64,000 nucleotides of DNA from Cyprinodon diabolis (taxonomy: Eukaryota > Chordata > Actinopteri > Cyprinodontiformes > Cyprinodontidae), in assembly GCA_030533445.1 (NCBI GenBank), contig CM060076.1, positions 4,406,501-4,470,500 of the forward strand. The letters run 5' to 3'. Positions within the stretch are counted from its first letter, which is position 1. Each line of letters opens with the position of its first letter. Of this stretch, positions 11,555-23,699 are shown in pieces. Made by a program: the position numbers and the translations under genes. The notes beneath the pieces are model-generated. The model worked only from the letters and a program-made list of their open reading frames with translations. It had not been told where the DNA came from and searched no databases.

Positions 11555-11905
11555 AATATCCATCCATTTTCTGACACGCTTGATCCCAAGTGGGGTCGTG
11601 AGGGGTGCTGGTGCCTATTCCAGTTGTCTACAATCAAGAGGCGGTGTCCATCCTGGACAGGTCGCCAGTCCAACTCAGGGCAACACAGAGACAAACAGGA
11701 CAAACAACCATTCACACACACACTCACACCTAAGGAGAATTTAGAGAAGCCAGTTAACCTAACAGTAATTTTTTTGGCCTGTGGGAGGAATCCGGAGTAC
11801 CCAGAGAAAACCCACGCATGCTCAGAGGAGAACATACAATATTCATGCGGAAAGACCCCGGTGCTACCCAGTGCTACCCACTCCGCCACTGAGCAGCCCC
11901 ATATG
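11555..11905 (+). repeat. Interspersed repeat starting CCATCCATTTTC, copy 1
   Basis: Shares its head (CCATCCATTTTCTGACACGC), middle (GGACAGGTCGCCAGTCC), a run of CACACACACTCAC and the block GGAGAATTTAGAGAAGCCA with copies at 43976-44765 and 45104-45292. A common fish repeat type; the class is not assigned. Overlapping open frames on both strands here are not genes. Confidence 0.65.
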
Positions 11906-12119
11906 CAAATATATATTGGTAAAATTAATTTCTCAATTAAATCTCTGTCCAGTTGATGGCAGTAATACACAAAGTTTGTAAACTGCCACAAAACGCTACA
12001 GAAGTACATAAACAATAAACCAGTAAAAATATCCAGAGGGCTCCCACCATAGGTCCAATTTCAATTCAGGCTGACTGGGGTTCAAGGAGAGAGAAGCAGA
12101 CATAGAGAAGAAGCAGAGA

Positions 12120-13707
12120 TGGAAAAGATAAATGTCAGCAAGGTCCACAAGCAGCCTCATCAAGGACGTCATGTGTCGGTGGGTGGAGTGCGTTGACGAC
12201 CTCCTTAATCATACCAACATGCCTTCCATTGAGGGTGCAGCCTGAGAGCTCCGGTTCGGGTTCTCCCATCTCCATGTTGAGGTCACCAAGGCGGTTAAAA
12301 AGCTCCTCAGTGGCAAGGCTAAGGGGTGTATGAGATTTGCCACTTTCAGGCTCTGGTTGTTGTGGGGCTGTGTTAGTTAATACGACTCTGCAACATTGTG
12401 TGGACATCGGGGGCAGTTCCCCTGGATTGGCAGTAAGGGGTGATGGTCCCCCTATTTGAAAAGGGGGACCAGAGGGTTTGTTCAAACTACAGAGGAATCA
12501 CAATCTTAAGCCTCCCTGGTAAGGTCTATTCCAGGGTTCTGGAAAGGAGGGTCCATCGGATAATCAAATCTTGGATCAAGGAGGAGCAGTGTGGTTTTCA
12601 TCCTAGCCATGAAACTCTGGATCAGCTCTACAACCTCAGCAGGATCCTAGAGCGTGCATGGGAGTTTGCCCAACCAGTCTACATGTGTACTGTGGATCTG
12701 GAGAAGGCATTTGACCTTTGGGGCATTTGTCCATTGGAGGTTCCTGTGGGGGGTACTCTGGGAGTATGTAGCACCAGGCCCTTTAATAAGGGCTGTTAGG
12801 TCTCTGTATGACCTTGTCAGAGCCTGGTCTGCATTGCAGGTAGTAAGTCGGAGTCCTTTCCGGTTGCTGTTTTTCAGTAATTCCTGTCATAACTTTTATG
12901 AACAGAATTTCAAAGTAGGAGCAACCAAAGTATTGAGGGGATCCGTTTTGGTGGCCTTAAGATTACATCTCTGTTATTCGTGGATGACATGGTTCTATTG
13001 CCTTCTGGAGCGGTTCATAGCCGAGTGTGAAGCAGCTGGGATGAGGATCAGTACCTCTAAATCCGAGACCATGGTCTTGAGCCGGAAATGGGTAGAGTGC
13101 CTTCTCTGGATTGGGAAGAATGTACTGCCCCTATTGGAGTTATTTAACTATCTTGGGGTCTTGTTTACAAATGATGGGAAGATGGAGTGGGGGATTGACA
13201 GGCAGATTGGTGCAGTGTCTGCTGTGAAGAGGGCGCTGTACCGGTCTGTTGTGGTGAAGAGAGCTGAGCCAAAAGGCAGATTTCTAGATTTACCAGTATC
13301 ATCTATGTTCCCACCCTCCTCTATGGTCATGAGCTTTGGGTCATGACGAAAAGAATGAGATGTCAGATACAAGCAGCCAAAATGAGTTTTCTCCGTTGTG
13401 TGTTTTGGCTCTCCTTTAGAGGGTGAGGAGCTCAGTCATCCAGGGAGGACTCAGAGTAGAGACGCTGCTCTTCCATGTCGAGAGGAGCCAGTTGAGGTCG
13501 CTTAGGCATCTGGTTAGGATGCCTCCTGGATGCCTCCCTGGTGAGGTGTTCCGGGCATGTCCCATCGGGAGGAGACCCAGAGGGAGACCCAGGAAATGCT
13601 GGAGGGACTATGTTTCTCGGCTGGCCTGGGAACGACTTGAGATCTACCTACCGGAGGCTGACCAAGTGGCTGGGGAGAAGAACATCTGGTCCTCCCTACT
13701 GAAGCTG
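12120..13707 (+). mobile_element. Rex3/RTE-like LINE fragment, copy A (reverse transcriptase, frameshifted)
   Basis: Pieces of a non-LTR reverse transcriptase appear in changing frames: GVYSRVLERRV-type and EEQCGF motifs near 12530-12600, VYMCTVDLEKAFD near 12680-12715, [19 protein letters not shown] near 13010-13070, and [19 protein letters not shown] near 13503-13560. Several frameshifts and stops make it dead. The 5' end including endonuclease is missing. The 3' end is cut at CTACTGAAGC, where an LTR begins at 13708; copy C shows the same bases leading straight into its GATG tail. Rex3 assignment rests on remembered family features (RT sequence type and GATG tail). Confidence 0.7.
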
Positions 13708-14110
13708 TCACGATTTGGTTGGGGTTTTTGTGAGGACCCAAATGCAGAGGCTGAGAGGCAGGGGTGAGTTCTTTAAAGATTTAATGAATGAACCATAAAG
13801 ACATCAGGGGAAAACAATCACAAGGAGCCAGGGTAAGACGAAGTAAGACGAGGAACCAGCACTGAGGGACTGCACAGGGAGTGGTTTCATGGCTGACTGA
13901 ACAAAGGCAGGACTAACAAGCTGATAAGGATCGTGTGAGCATGAGTAGAGCTGATGAGGAAGCCAAGGGAAAAGAAAACACAAGGGGGGAACAGAGGACA
14001 AGCAAAGAAAAACCTAAGAAACTTATATAAATCCTAGAAATGATATGAAGAGATATGAAGTGAGGGGTCAGAATGGTAAGACACAGCAAAAAGCAAGGAC
14101 AGAGCAGCAA
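13708..14110 (-). mobile_element. LTR fragment of a sushi-like Ty3/gypsy element, minus orientation
   Basis: Read on the minus strand the end is CTGCATTTGGGTCCTCAC followed by ...GTGACA, the typical 3' end of sushi-type LTRs. It abuts the LINE copy A exactly at TGTCACG. The other end could not be fixed. Confidence 0.5.
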
Positions 14111-14781
14111 AGTGCCGGAGCAGCAGGAAAATGCCTCCACCGAGAGCCAAACATTCTGTAAAGTATACAAACAAACTGAATTGAATTCCATTATTAAAAT
14201 CTTGTTTGTACAGAAATAGAACTGACAGAATAAAATCTGTCTTGAACTAAAAAAAAAATGGGAGGTGGGGCCACAGATCTTGGGGGTATAAAATCATGAC
14301 TAACAGCTCAACACAGCAGCTGAGTAACATTTTCTCAGCTGTTGCATTATAGAGCCAACAAATAATATCTGCAACACATCTATAGAAATGTACAAGTGAC
14401 TGTTCTTTAAAGGTAACAAAACACAAGTCCCACAAAACTAAATATAATCTTGACAGATTTACGCAGCATTTTAGGTGTTTGCCTTGAAAGACCCTAGCAG
14501 GGGCATTTAGTCCTCTGACATAATAGCTTCTAGAAGGAGCACTGAAACCCCTTTACATTTTAAGCTGGCACCATTTATCTGAATGCAGTTAGGAAGAATG
14601 ATAAAAAAACACCCTCTGTTTTCTTGTTGCTGTTTGTAATGGGTGTGATGTCGTCAAGATAAAAGGAAGCTGTGTGTATTTTACCGAAGCTATTTTTCAC
14701 CAGAAAGAAAAAAGAGGAAATTACATCAGCATATTTAGAATTAGAGTACCAGGAAGCAGTACTACAGTTGACGGCTGATTG
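14111..14781. other. 5' flank of the Ig receptor gene
   Basis: AT-rich sequence upstream of the ATG at 14782. No clear repeat boundary or promoter motif that I would commit to; transcription start and any non-coding first exon are unknown. Confidence 0.3.
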
Positions 14782-17700
14782 ATGAAGGAAATGTGGGGAC
14801 TAACAGTAGTTCTAGTTTTTATTCTTCACACAGGAGGTAAGAATAACATTTAAGCTCTTTATTAGTTGCTATCTAATTACAGAGATAATTGGATCTGGGC
14901 AATTAAGTTTTGGTAGGCATTAAAGTGAGGTTTTATAGATTTAACATGAAGAGATCTTAAAGTGTCGGATTCCTTAGAAGATTTTTAATGACTATTTCAA
15001 GAAAGGTGTATGGCGAATAAACACGTTTCTCCACATGGCATTAGGAAAGTGCATCCATTTTGAAGAATATTCTAAATGTATTAAAATGGGCACAATGTCA
15101 GAAATACATGACCGATACCGCATGGTCTCTCTCTCTCAGCCTCTGAGAGTGAGTAACACTGATCCTAAATTTAGCACTTAGCAAAAGCAAAGCTGAACAG
15201 CAAAAGCAAGTACTGATAAAGGTTGTTTAACTACTTAATTTCTGTAATGTAAAAAAACAGATTTTTCCCCATCTCAAAAAACTAAGTATTTTATTTTCTG
15301 CACATTCTAAAAATTTTTGAAATACACACTTTTTATTTTGAAAGGGGAAAAAATATCCATAAATCTTAAATTGTTGTAAAGAATCTCCATTCAGGGTGTA
15401 AAATTGAACAAAACCAGTCATTCTGTAAACCAGATGTGAAGTTTAGCATTTTCCACACCGGTTAACAGTTAACCAGACCAGGTATTCTCAACGTTTAGGA
15501 ACTCTTTTTAATTTTAATTCACTGTATATTGATTTCTTTTACACTGAATTCCAAAAATGGTGCAAAATAAAAGGAATGGAGGCAACTTATTGCAAATGTT
15601 AATAATCGTAGGATCTTAGATCTTCAGTTGAGTTTTTCAAAGCAGCAAGCAGATGAAATTATGCTTTCTTTCTTGAAATAACTTAAAAATTTAGATGCAT
15701 GCTGTCATGGTAAACTTCTTATGGGGCTGATATAAAGTTTACACACTAGTTTGAAGGAGAATAAATATGGTCTTTTGGACTAGTTGTATAAAACATCCCT
15801 CCATCTCTGTGTAATGTAATATATCCAACTGTATATCTCTTTCTAACAGGTGTGAGCATAAGAGCCTCCTATAATAAATCTGGAGATAAAGTCACTTTGC
15901 CTTGTGATGCTTCACCTTTACAATCATGCTCCAATGTTAACTGGCATTACTACAGAGATTCATATGCTGTAAAAGAAACTAAGGTTGTTGCTGGAAAAGT
16001 TAAAGACCCACAACAAGCTTACCGGCTGGAAGTGAGCTTTAACTGTTCTCTGATCATCACCAACATTTCTAGAGAGGATGCAGGACTTTACACCTGTCAG
16101 CGTGGGGATACCAACAACAGAGCGGTTCTAAATGTTTTGTCCAGTGAGTAATTTGATATAAATGGCATTTGAAGTTCAACCATTCATTTAAACACTGTAT
16201 TTGTCTTGAAGTTGTTTCTATCATCAGGTTTACCTAATATTTCCCTCCACATCAGGCTCCCTCTCAGTGTCTTTATGGGTTAAAAAGAAACAACTCTTGA
16301 CATGATATTATAGATCCCAGCTTTAATATAAAAAATAACAAACACAACATTACTTAACAAGCAGCAGCATTTTTTTTATTGTCACTCTGTCTTTAACCCA
16401 TCCCCTTGGGCATCAGAGGGCTGCCATTGTGCGGCACCTGGGGAGCAGTGTGGGGTAAAGGGTCTTGCTCAGCGACCCAGAGTGTCAGTCCGTGGGAGTG
16501 AGGCTTGAACTCAAAACCTCTGGATTCCAAGCACAATGCCCTAACCACTAGGGCACAACTCCCCTAAGCCCATCTTCATGAGACACATCCAGCAAGCAAA
16601 GCCATTGAGGATGCAGAAGTGTTTACTGTGTTAAGATCTTTAAAACTGACATGAAGCTAAGCTTTTTCAGAATGGGGGAACCTTTGTCATTTTAGAACAG
16701 CCCCAAACATTTCATCACTCAGACTAGTCAGCGTTTCTCACTTTACAACAACAGACAGATACCTCTGTTTTTTCTGAATGTCTTTCAGTTGATCCATCTG
16801 GACTACATGAGGATACAGCACATGATGGAGTTGTTGATATAACATGCTCTTTATGGAGATATCCTATTAATGTCTCTTATCCAATTGGGAGTCTCAGATT
16901 GGTGGATGAAAGAGGAACCGTGCTGACTGAAGAAAAATGTCCCAACCAACAGGGGAGCTGTTTTTCCCAAAAGTATCAGCGGCATAAATATCAGAGCAAC
17001 AGCAAATACACCTGCCAGTTTCTTCAGGATGACAGAGTTGAGATAGAAGTTCAATGCTCATTCGTCTCCAGAGGTGGGTTATGTTTTGAGTTGATTTAAA
17101 TAAGACAGAAATTTACTGTTGTGTAAAAAATGTTATCTATATTTCCTTTAAATCTCTGATTTTAAAGTCTAAAGTTTAAAGCTAAGAGTGCGTTATATAT
17201 GTTTTTAACACTGGGTTTTGAAATGTTGAATATTCTGATTGCAGGTGCAGCTTCTAACCAATCTATCATCATCATCGTCGTCACACTGATAGCAGGGGGG
17301 GTGTTGATACTCTTCATCATTTCTGCCATTTTCATAAAAAGCAGGAGGAGGACGAGAGTTCAAGAGGTTCAGACACAGAAAGGTACAGTGATAATTATTA
17401 TCAATTATAATTACAATCCTGTATTAAGAATTTTTATATATTTTAGCATCTTTATTTGTTTCAAGTGTATTATAGTAGTTAAGATTTAAATACCAATTAC
17501 AGATTTCTTGTTTCTCATTGGGATAATTTTTGACTTTTTATAAATGCCTATTGAATGGGGGGAAAAAATAAAAACTTAATTATTCCACAGCTTAAGATTT
17601 TGGTTAGAGGAGGACCTACATTCAGTTAGGGAACTTTGGAAAACCTGAAAGCCTCAAAAGCTCGCTAATATACACCAAGTCTCCATGACAACAATGAGAC

Positions 17701-20596
17701 ACTATTCCTATTTAATAAGTAATTTCTGCAAGCATATTGGGGTTTAGCCTTTTCACGAAGGCAAAGATGGTGGTGTTAGTAGGACTTCCACTGGAACTGT
17801 GCCCTCCCTTGAGCTGAAATTGAGTGCAGATACTGATAATACAGCATCTAAGGAGAAGAGAGATAACAGTAAACATTCAGAAAATTGGTCACTGCAACAC
17901 TATCAAGTTCAAAGTCATTGCAGTTGTGAGATTTGATGATGATATCTTGGACAAATGTGGTGGATGAGACTCTGTCTTTCTAACGGTCTATTAAAAGGAA
18001 GAAAAAATTATTTAGGTAAAAGCCAAATAGGTGGTGTATTTTTTCTATTTGTCTTTAAAGCTTTTGGTGAAGTGAGCTGTTGTTTTTTTCTACTTAGAAA
18101 TAAACACAACTAAAAACAACTTTAAAACATAGAGGCTCTGATTGACAAAGCTCTAAGCACAAGAAATACAATATTTGTTTCTGATGTTTATTAAATAAGA
18201 TTAAGAATAAGATCTCTTCTATAGTCTTTAGATAGGTCCACGGTGGGCTGCTCATGTGGCCATTAGATATGGGCCCACATGAGTCAACTTAAACTGGGCC
18301 TGTATAATGATACCCTGTTCTAACCCATGGATATTGAACATGCATGGGTTCCATTTAAGATGGGCTGATGACCTGCCCATGTGGGTATTTGGTGTGGGGC
18401 ACATATAAGTTAATTTAGATTGGGGTCTATATGATGAGACTCTGTTCTGACCCATGCGTATTGAACCCACATAGGCTTTCGGTAGGTGCAAGTTGGACTG
18501 CTCATGTTGGCTTTTAGTCAGGGATCCATATAATTAGATCTAAATGGGGCCTATATGGTGATACCCAATTCTGACTCATGGATATTGAACCCACATAGGC
18601 TTTATGCTGGTCAAGGGTCCTTCATGGGCTCCCCATCCCATGTTGTGCCAATTTAACCAAATCTATATGGGTCCCATAAACCTTTGCCCAGTTGTAACCT
18701 TTGATCATGCAAAATGTATGGGCTGTTTATGGGTCCCATAGGGGTAGCCCACATATAGGGGTCCACATTCCTGCGTGGACCCCCATATTGACATTATATG
18801 GGCCCCATAAAGTTTGTCCAGGACAAGCCCATGCCCACCTTTTACTCATGTAGCTCCCCCCATCACCCACATGGGGCCCCATAGACCATGCTGGCTGGGT
18901 ACCAGCAAAATTATACATGTAATTCTAATAAATATGTAACAGCTATTGACCAACTATTAAATGTTTTGCTTTTGTTTCAGATATTAAAAATTCAAACCAT
19001 GAAAGTGATTGCAATGTAAGTATTGTTATATCAAATTTTTGATAACATCACCCTTTTCTCAACCAATTAGATGAGAAAGAAAAAAATCGATCTATACTTA
19101 CATCAATGAATGTGTCTAAATATTAGTCAACTGCTTTCTTACATTCTTGACCCATAAGATAATCTGAATTTCACAATGAAAAGCTGGACTATTAGTAAAA
19201 CGACTCAAAATGAACAAAATTAACTGAAAACGTTTTTCTCCATCTCATCTGTCTTTTGTGTACTTTTTTTTTTAATCCCAGGAGGAGGGCCCAAATTATC
19301 TAACCTATGCTACTGTTGACCATTCTCGATCAAAGGCCTGTGGTAAGAAAAAGGTAAATGATCTATTAAGCTTTGCTATACTGAATATGTTGTAGTTATT
19401 TTACACTAACATTTGGGAATCTACATGTCCTTTCTGTGTCGTTCAATCTAAGGTGGAAAATTTGCAACATTTTTTAAATGCTTTAAAACTTTACTGCTTA
19501 AAGTCGTAGGGAAATCATATTTAAATTTCAAATCATTCTGGCTTAAACATGTATATAAATGTATTCTTTTTAGATATTGTCCCCTAATTTAGAACATTTC
19601 TATAAAAAAAAAATCTGTCTTAAAATCATTTTTTTTTTTTTTTTTTCATTATCTTATGCAGGCCAGTTAATTATATGTCAGCCTTAATATCTAAATTCAG
19701 CCAATCATATATCAATGGTCATCTGCCAATCAAATTTTTTCGGTCATAACATCTTGATTCATCTGTCGCAGCTAATATATACAATGGTTGAAATGAGAAT
19801 CTTCGCAGAGTAGTGGTGATCGTTAAATGTGTATAGTTGGAGAGCATATTGTTGGCCATTTCTCAATTCACAAGAATGCGAGTACGGACTCCTAATCTCA
19901 CCAAGTATGCTCTTGAAACCATGAAAAAACATACTTTTATTGAACAAAAGCAACAGAAAAGAACTTTTAACTTAATACTCTGAGCTCTGTGAGCGCTCCA
20001 TTGACAGAAGACGGAGGAGACTCATCCATGACCTCTGACACAAAATTCTCCTCTTCTTGCATGTTTCCGCTGTCCGTAGCGTTCTTTGACAATGTTGTTG
20101 CTAAGTGCTACTTGGTCCCAATGTAATTTCCCATTGGGAACCTACTAGCACTAAGTTGCTAACTGGTTAGCAATGATGCTTCTGAGAAACTTGCAACTTG
20201 CTTGCAGACTTTCCGCCACAACAATCCCGCCCTCTTGATAAACAACCAATCAAATTCACTATATTCACTTGTGTAAAGTCGTGCACCACTCGCAAAAATT
20301 CGGAACTGTAATGTTTGGAACAGCAGTTTCCTTATGACTCTAAATATTTTATACCAGTAGTACCTTAGGATGACTGAACCCAACAGATGTCCGTTCAACC
20401 TGACTAGAGTCTGTGCAATGACATCCAGTTATAGGTGTGAATACACAGGCAGAATGAAGCCAAAGTTTTTACTGTTCCAATTCATCTGAAGCTGGTTTGT
20501 GCCCTGCAGGTCAAAAAGGAGGAAGACACCGTGACCTATTCTGCTGTCAGGATTAAAATGGACGACTCTTCCAATGCTCTAGAGCTGCATCAGTAA
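14782..20596 (+). CDS. Two-Ig-domain transmembrane receptor with two ITIM-like motifs (teleost inhibitory immune-type receptor)
   Basis: Seven exons splice in phase: 14782-14836, 15850-16143, 16789-17073, 17245-17382, 18981-19015, 19282-19353, 20510-20596, giving 321 residues. Exon 1 encodes a hydrophobic signal peptide. Exon 2 (residues ~19-117) is a V-type Ig domain with Cys37, Trp50 and the DAGLYTC motif ending at Cys101, plus an extra pair Cys45/Cys84. Exon 3 (~118-212) is a second, Cys-rich Ig-like domain. Exon 4 carries a transmembrane helix at ~219-242 followed by basic residues. Exons 6 and 7 each hold an ITIM-like site: LTYATV (Tyr278) and VTYSAV (Tyr303). Introns 1-4 are phase 1, as usual for Ig genes. 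AATAAA lies at 20834-20839. It should sit at the cell surface and recruit SH2 phosphatases; the ligand is unknown. A second donor after GCCTGTG in exon 6 would shift the frame and lose the last ITIM. The family (NITR, CD300-like or other) is not settled. Confidence 0.85.
16369..16565 (-). repeat. tRNA-derived SINE, copy 2 (intron 2 of the receptor gene)
   Basis: On the minus strand it shows CCTAGTGGTTAGGGC, then a B-box-like GAGTTCAAGCC, then the shared body and an ATTGTC...tail. Same family as 23467-23699. Confidence 0.7.
18245..18905. repeat. Degenerate tandem repeat and palindrome-rich block in intron 4 of the receptor gene
   Basis: About three units of ~120 bp repeat the string GACCCATG(G/C)(A/G)TATTGAACCCACATAGG, at about 18322, 18451 and 18572. 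They grade into a stretch dense in self-complementary TATGGG(T/C)CCCATA words (18660-18880) and a hairpin GGGGTCCAC...GTGGACCCC at about 18757-18784. There is no coding potential; open frames here are chance. Confidence 0.65.
19460..20250 (-). mobile_element. Non-autonomous DNA element, copy 1 (intron 6 of the receptor gene)
   Basis: Aligns in reverse complement with 45540-46320: both carry GTCGTAGGGAA(A/G)TCAT at one end and TTTATCAAGAGGGC(G/A)GGATTGTTGTGGC near the other. Boundaries are approximate and terminal repeats were not resolved. Confidence 0.55.
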
Positions 20597-22351
20597 ACCA
20601 AAATAACCGTAGCAGGACATAAAACATTTCACAACTAAACCTGCCAATGGAAAGTGGGTGGTTGGATTAAATCTTTAGTGTGTAGAAGCTCTTCAGGAAC
20701 TGATAAATGTAACCACTTCCTGTTGTTTTTGCATTCTGCTGAAACCAATGATGACTGATATTAGGTAATCGTTGCTGTCCTACAAACACGCATTTCCTGC
20801 AAATGACAACTTTTTTATGCTGTCAAGTGCAAAAATAAAGACGCTGATGTGTTTCTCACAAAACCTTTTTTGATGATCTTTTCTCTTCCTCCATCTTGCT
20901 CAGATCTACAAAAATATGCCATAGACAATCATAGGTCAGTCTGACTCCAGTCAGCTTTTAATTTGAGCCATGAAAAAGTCAAATCAAATACAGGTGTATG
21001 ATGACGGGTTGGTGCAACTGAAAAACTGAGAAGCCATGCAGCAATTAAAAGGGCACAAAATAGCATTTATATAAGACAAAGCAAATAAAAACTAGAATAT
21101 ATTGTGGGCGTGTTGTTCAATGGTGTTGTCCACTGCTTGGATATGTTATGTATATAAATGTGTTAATGATAGGATGTGAAAAGAAAAGAAAAACTGAAAT
21201 ATGGCTGAGAATCAGCAGAGTGACAGCAGCATGTCCACCAGGAGGCACAGAGTGGTAGTGGGCCAGCTAGAGAGCGAGAGCTGAAAAAAGAGAAGGGGCT
21301 TATATATCCTGCACTATGTCTCCATCTCCTGAACAGAGCAGGCACAACAATCAACAGGGCAGCTCATAAGGGCAAAGGCCTTAGCCCTCCTCACAAGAAA
21401 GGGATCCATGAAGGAACCTTGATGACTCAAAAAGATCACTCACAAATATTTTACAAAATAAAATAAAAAAAATTTTTCTTTTTTTTTTTTTTTTTTTTTT
21501 TTTATAAATCCATTGTTTAAACTTTAACTGTGTTAGATATAAAGTAAATCTAACATCAGGATCAGATAAAATCAACGTTAGAATGGTGACACTGGTACTT
21601 TCAAGCCAGAGGTTAGGTTGGCTGATTAAGATGTATGACCGGACAATTTTTAGGGAGCGTAATGGACCAGTTATAACGTTACACAAAGTCATGCTGATAC
21701 ACTGTAGGCCATTATAGAGTGGGGTAATTCATATATGTACATTTTTGGAGAATGGAAGAATCTGGGGAGTGTTAATAAAAACAATAAAAGTGGGAAAAAG
21801 TGTGTTTCTGCCCACTTTTTTCTTAAACAGTAGCATGTTGCAGCCATACACCTGTAGTGTGTGCACTCTTTGTTGCTCTCTGCTGTCCTCTTGTGGTGAT
21901 TTGAAGGTGCTGCCTTTCCCTCAGAATGCCTCCTCCTGTGACTGTATTGATTCATTTGACCTACTGAAACCACCTGCTCGGGAGCTTCTAAACAACCTCA
22001 GATATTTACCTTTTTGTGCCCAGGGTCTGAAATTAACTTCACCAGCGAAATGGACCGGAAGATAAAAAAAATTTTATCAGCCAAGCATATTTTAACCTGT
22101 CATAAAAATTTAAAATAGCAATTTGATCTCATGTATTTTAAAGGAATAAATTATTACAAGAAAAAATTATTTTAAAGTAAACAATGTTACAGTAAAGGGT
22201 TATGTAGTTTTATTCAATAAAGTTGTAATTTAGAATTTTATTCAATTTCATGACAAAAAAGTGCAAATGCAAACTGAGCAGCTCATTAGCCTAGCTTCAT
22301 CATCAGGAATAAGCCAGTATCTTGTGAAACACAGTCTTCCTGAAAGCGTAC

Positions 22352-22528
22352 ATGCATGGTCAGACTGAGGGATTGCTGTAGCGTTAATGCCTTGATGCAA
22401 TTAGCTGGTTTTCCATAGATAGAAAACTTTGAACAGGTCTGACTGTATGATCTGATTGAATTTTTATTGTAAAGTACCTTGAGATGACATGTTTTGTGAA
22501 TTGCCACTTTACAAATAAACTGAATAGA
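22352..22528 (+). repeat. 5'-truncated 3' tail of an L2-like LINE
   Basis: Matches the 3' end of the LINE at 54263-57036: GGTTTTCC...TAGAAAACTTTG, GACTGTATGATCTG, CCTTGAGATGACATG and the AATAAACTGAAT tail. It has no coding sequence. Confidence 0.75.
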
Positions 22529-23466
22529 ATTATTCTACTTTCCGGAGTCAGGTGGACAACTATTGCCACAATCTTAACTGCTGCATCACTGAACCAAGGT
22601 AATGACAGGAGATAAAACATTGCCCAAAATGTCTGCAGCATGCATGCAAACAATTTAATCAAGTCAACTGAATTCAAATGAATTAAATCACACAGATTTT
22701 TCACTCCTTCTGGGTGAGCATGTGGCAATAGTAGACATCTGCATGCTCCGTGCTGTTGAGTCTACAGCAATCCCTCAGACAGAGCATGCATTAAACAACA
22801 GTGGGGAGGAAGACTTTGTCAGGATGAAACCTTTAGCACAATCTAGCTCAGTGTCAGTAGCCTTCTGCCAAGGCCATCTGGGGGTTCAAGAAGACAGAAG
22901 CAATGATATATAAATACTTGCTATGATATAGAAGGTAACAGTGAATCATCTCCACTAGTGGATCTGCCTAGGAAATAATTATTTAGGCAGATCATCTCTG
23001 AGATGGTTTCCTTGTCAAAGAGGATGACAGAGATAATATACAGTTAGTCACAGTCAAAAATCAGCCTAGGAGAGAAATGGGAATAAAGTGAAGAACAGGC
23101 CCAACTCTATCATCTATAATCAAAGTTGTTAAAGGCAGCAGCACAGCTGATGACTCCCTGATGATCTCACAGCTAAACAGAATCAGACCAGATGAAACAA
23201 GTATGACAATAAAGTATAAGTTCACCTTAAAAATAGAGAATAGGAAAGGAATGAAGCAGAAAGGTATAAATGGTCCTCATGTCACCAGGCCAGGACATTA
23301 TGGAGGGGATGATGATGCAGATGCAAAATGAAGATCCCATGTGTAGGTAGAGGAACTTTACAGACATGTTACAACAGGTATTTGGAGTTTTCTCTTAACC
23401 ATTGTGTGATTTTTAAAATTAGATTCAAACATCAGTTGGGAGAATTTAAGAAACTCGCCTAACTGG

Positions 23467-23699
23467 AAGGCAGGGGTGGCCTAGTGGTTAGGGCATTGTC
23501 TTTGGAATCCAGAGGTTCTGAGTTGAAGCCCCACTCCCACAGACTGCCACACTGTCTCTGAGCTAAGACGCTTAACCCCACACTGCTCCCCAGGTGCCAC
23601 ACAATGGCAGCCCACTGTTGCCTAAGGGGATGGGTTTAATGCAGAGAGTTAATTTCATTGCTCTGTAATTGTGACAGTGGAATAACAATAAAAGCTGGA
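23467..23699 (+). repeat. tRNA-derived SINE, copy 3 (best preserved)
   Basis: An A-box-like TGGCCTAGTGG at 23477-23487 and a B-box-like GAGTTGAAGCC about 45 bp on give a tRNA-type internal promoter. The body follows (CACTGCTCCCCAGGTGCC) and then an A-rich tail ending AATAAAAGC. Other copies: 11203, 16369, 25417 (minus) and 57317 (plus). Confidence 0.75.

Noticed and set aside
11476..12015. Several overlapping frames up to 179 codons
   Set aside because: They cover an interspersed repeat (11555-11905) that recurs at 43976 and 45104 without conserved frames.
23477..23540. Possible tRNA gene (A and B boxes)
   Set aside because: No cloverleaf can be folded convincingly and the same sequence recurs with a common body; it is a SINE head.
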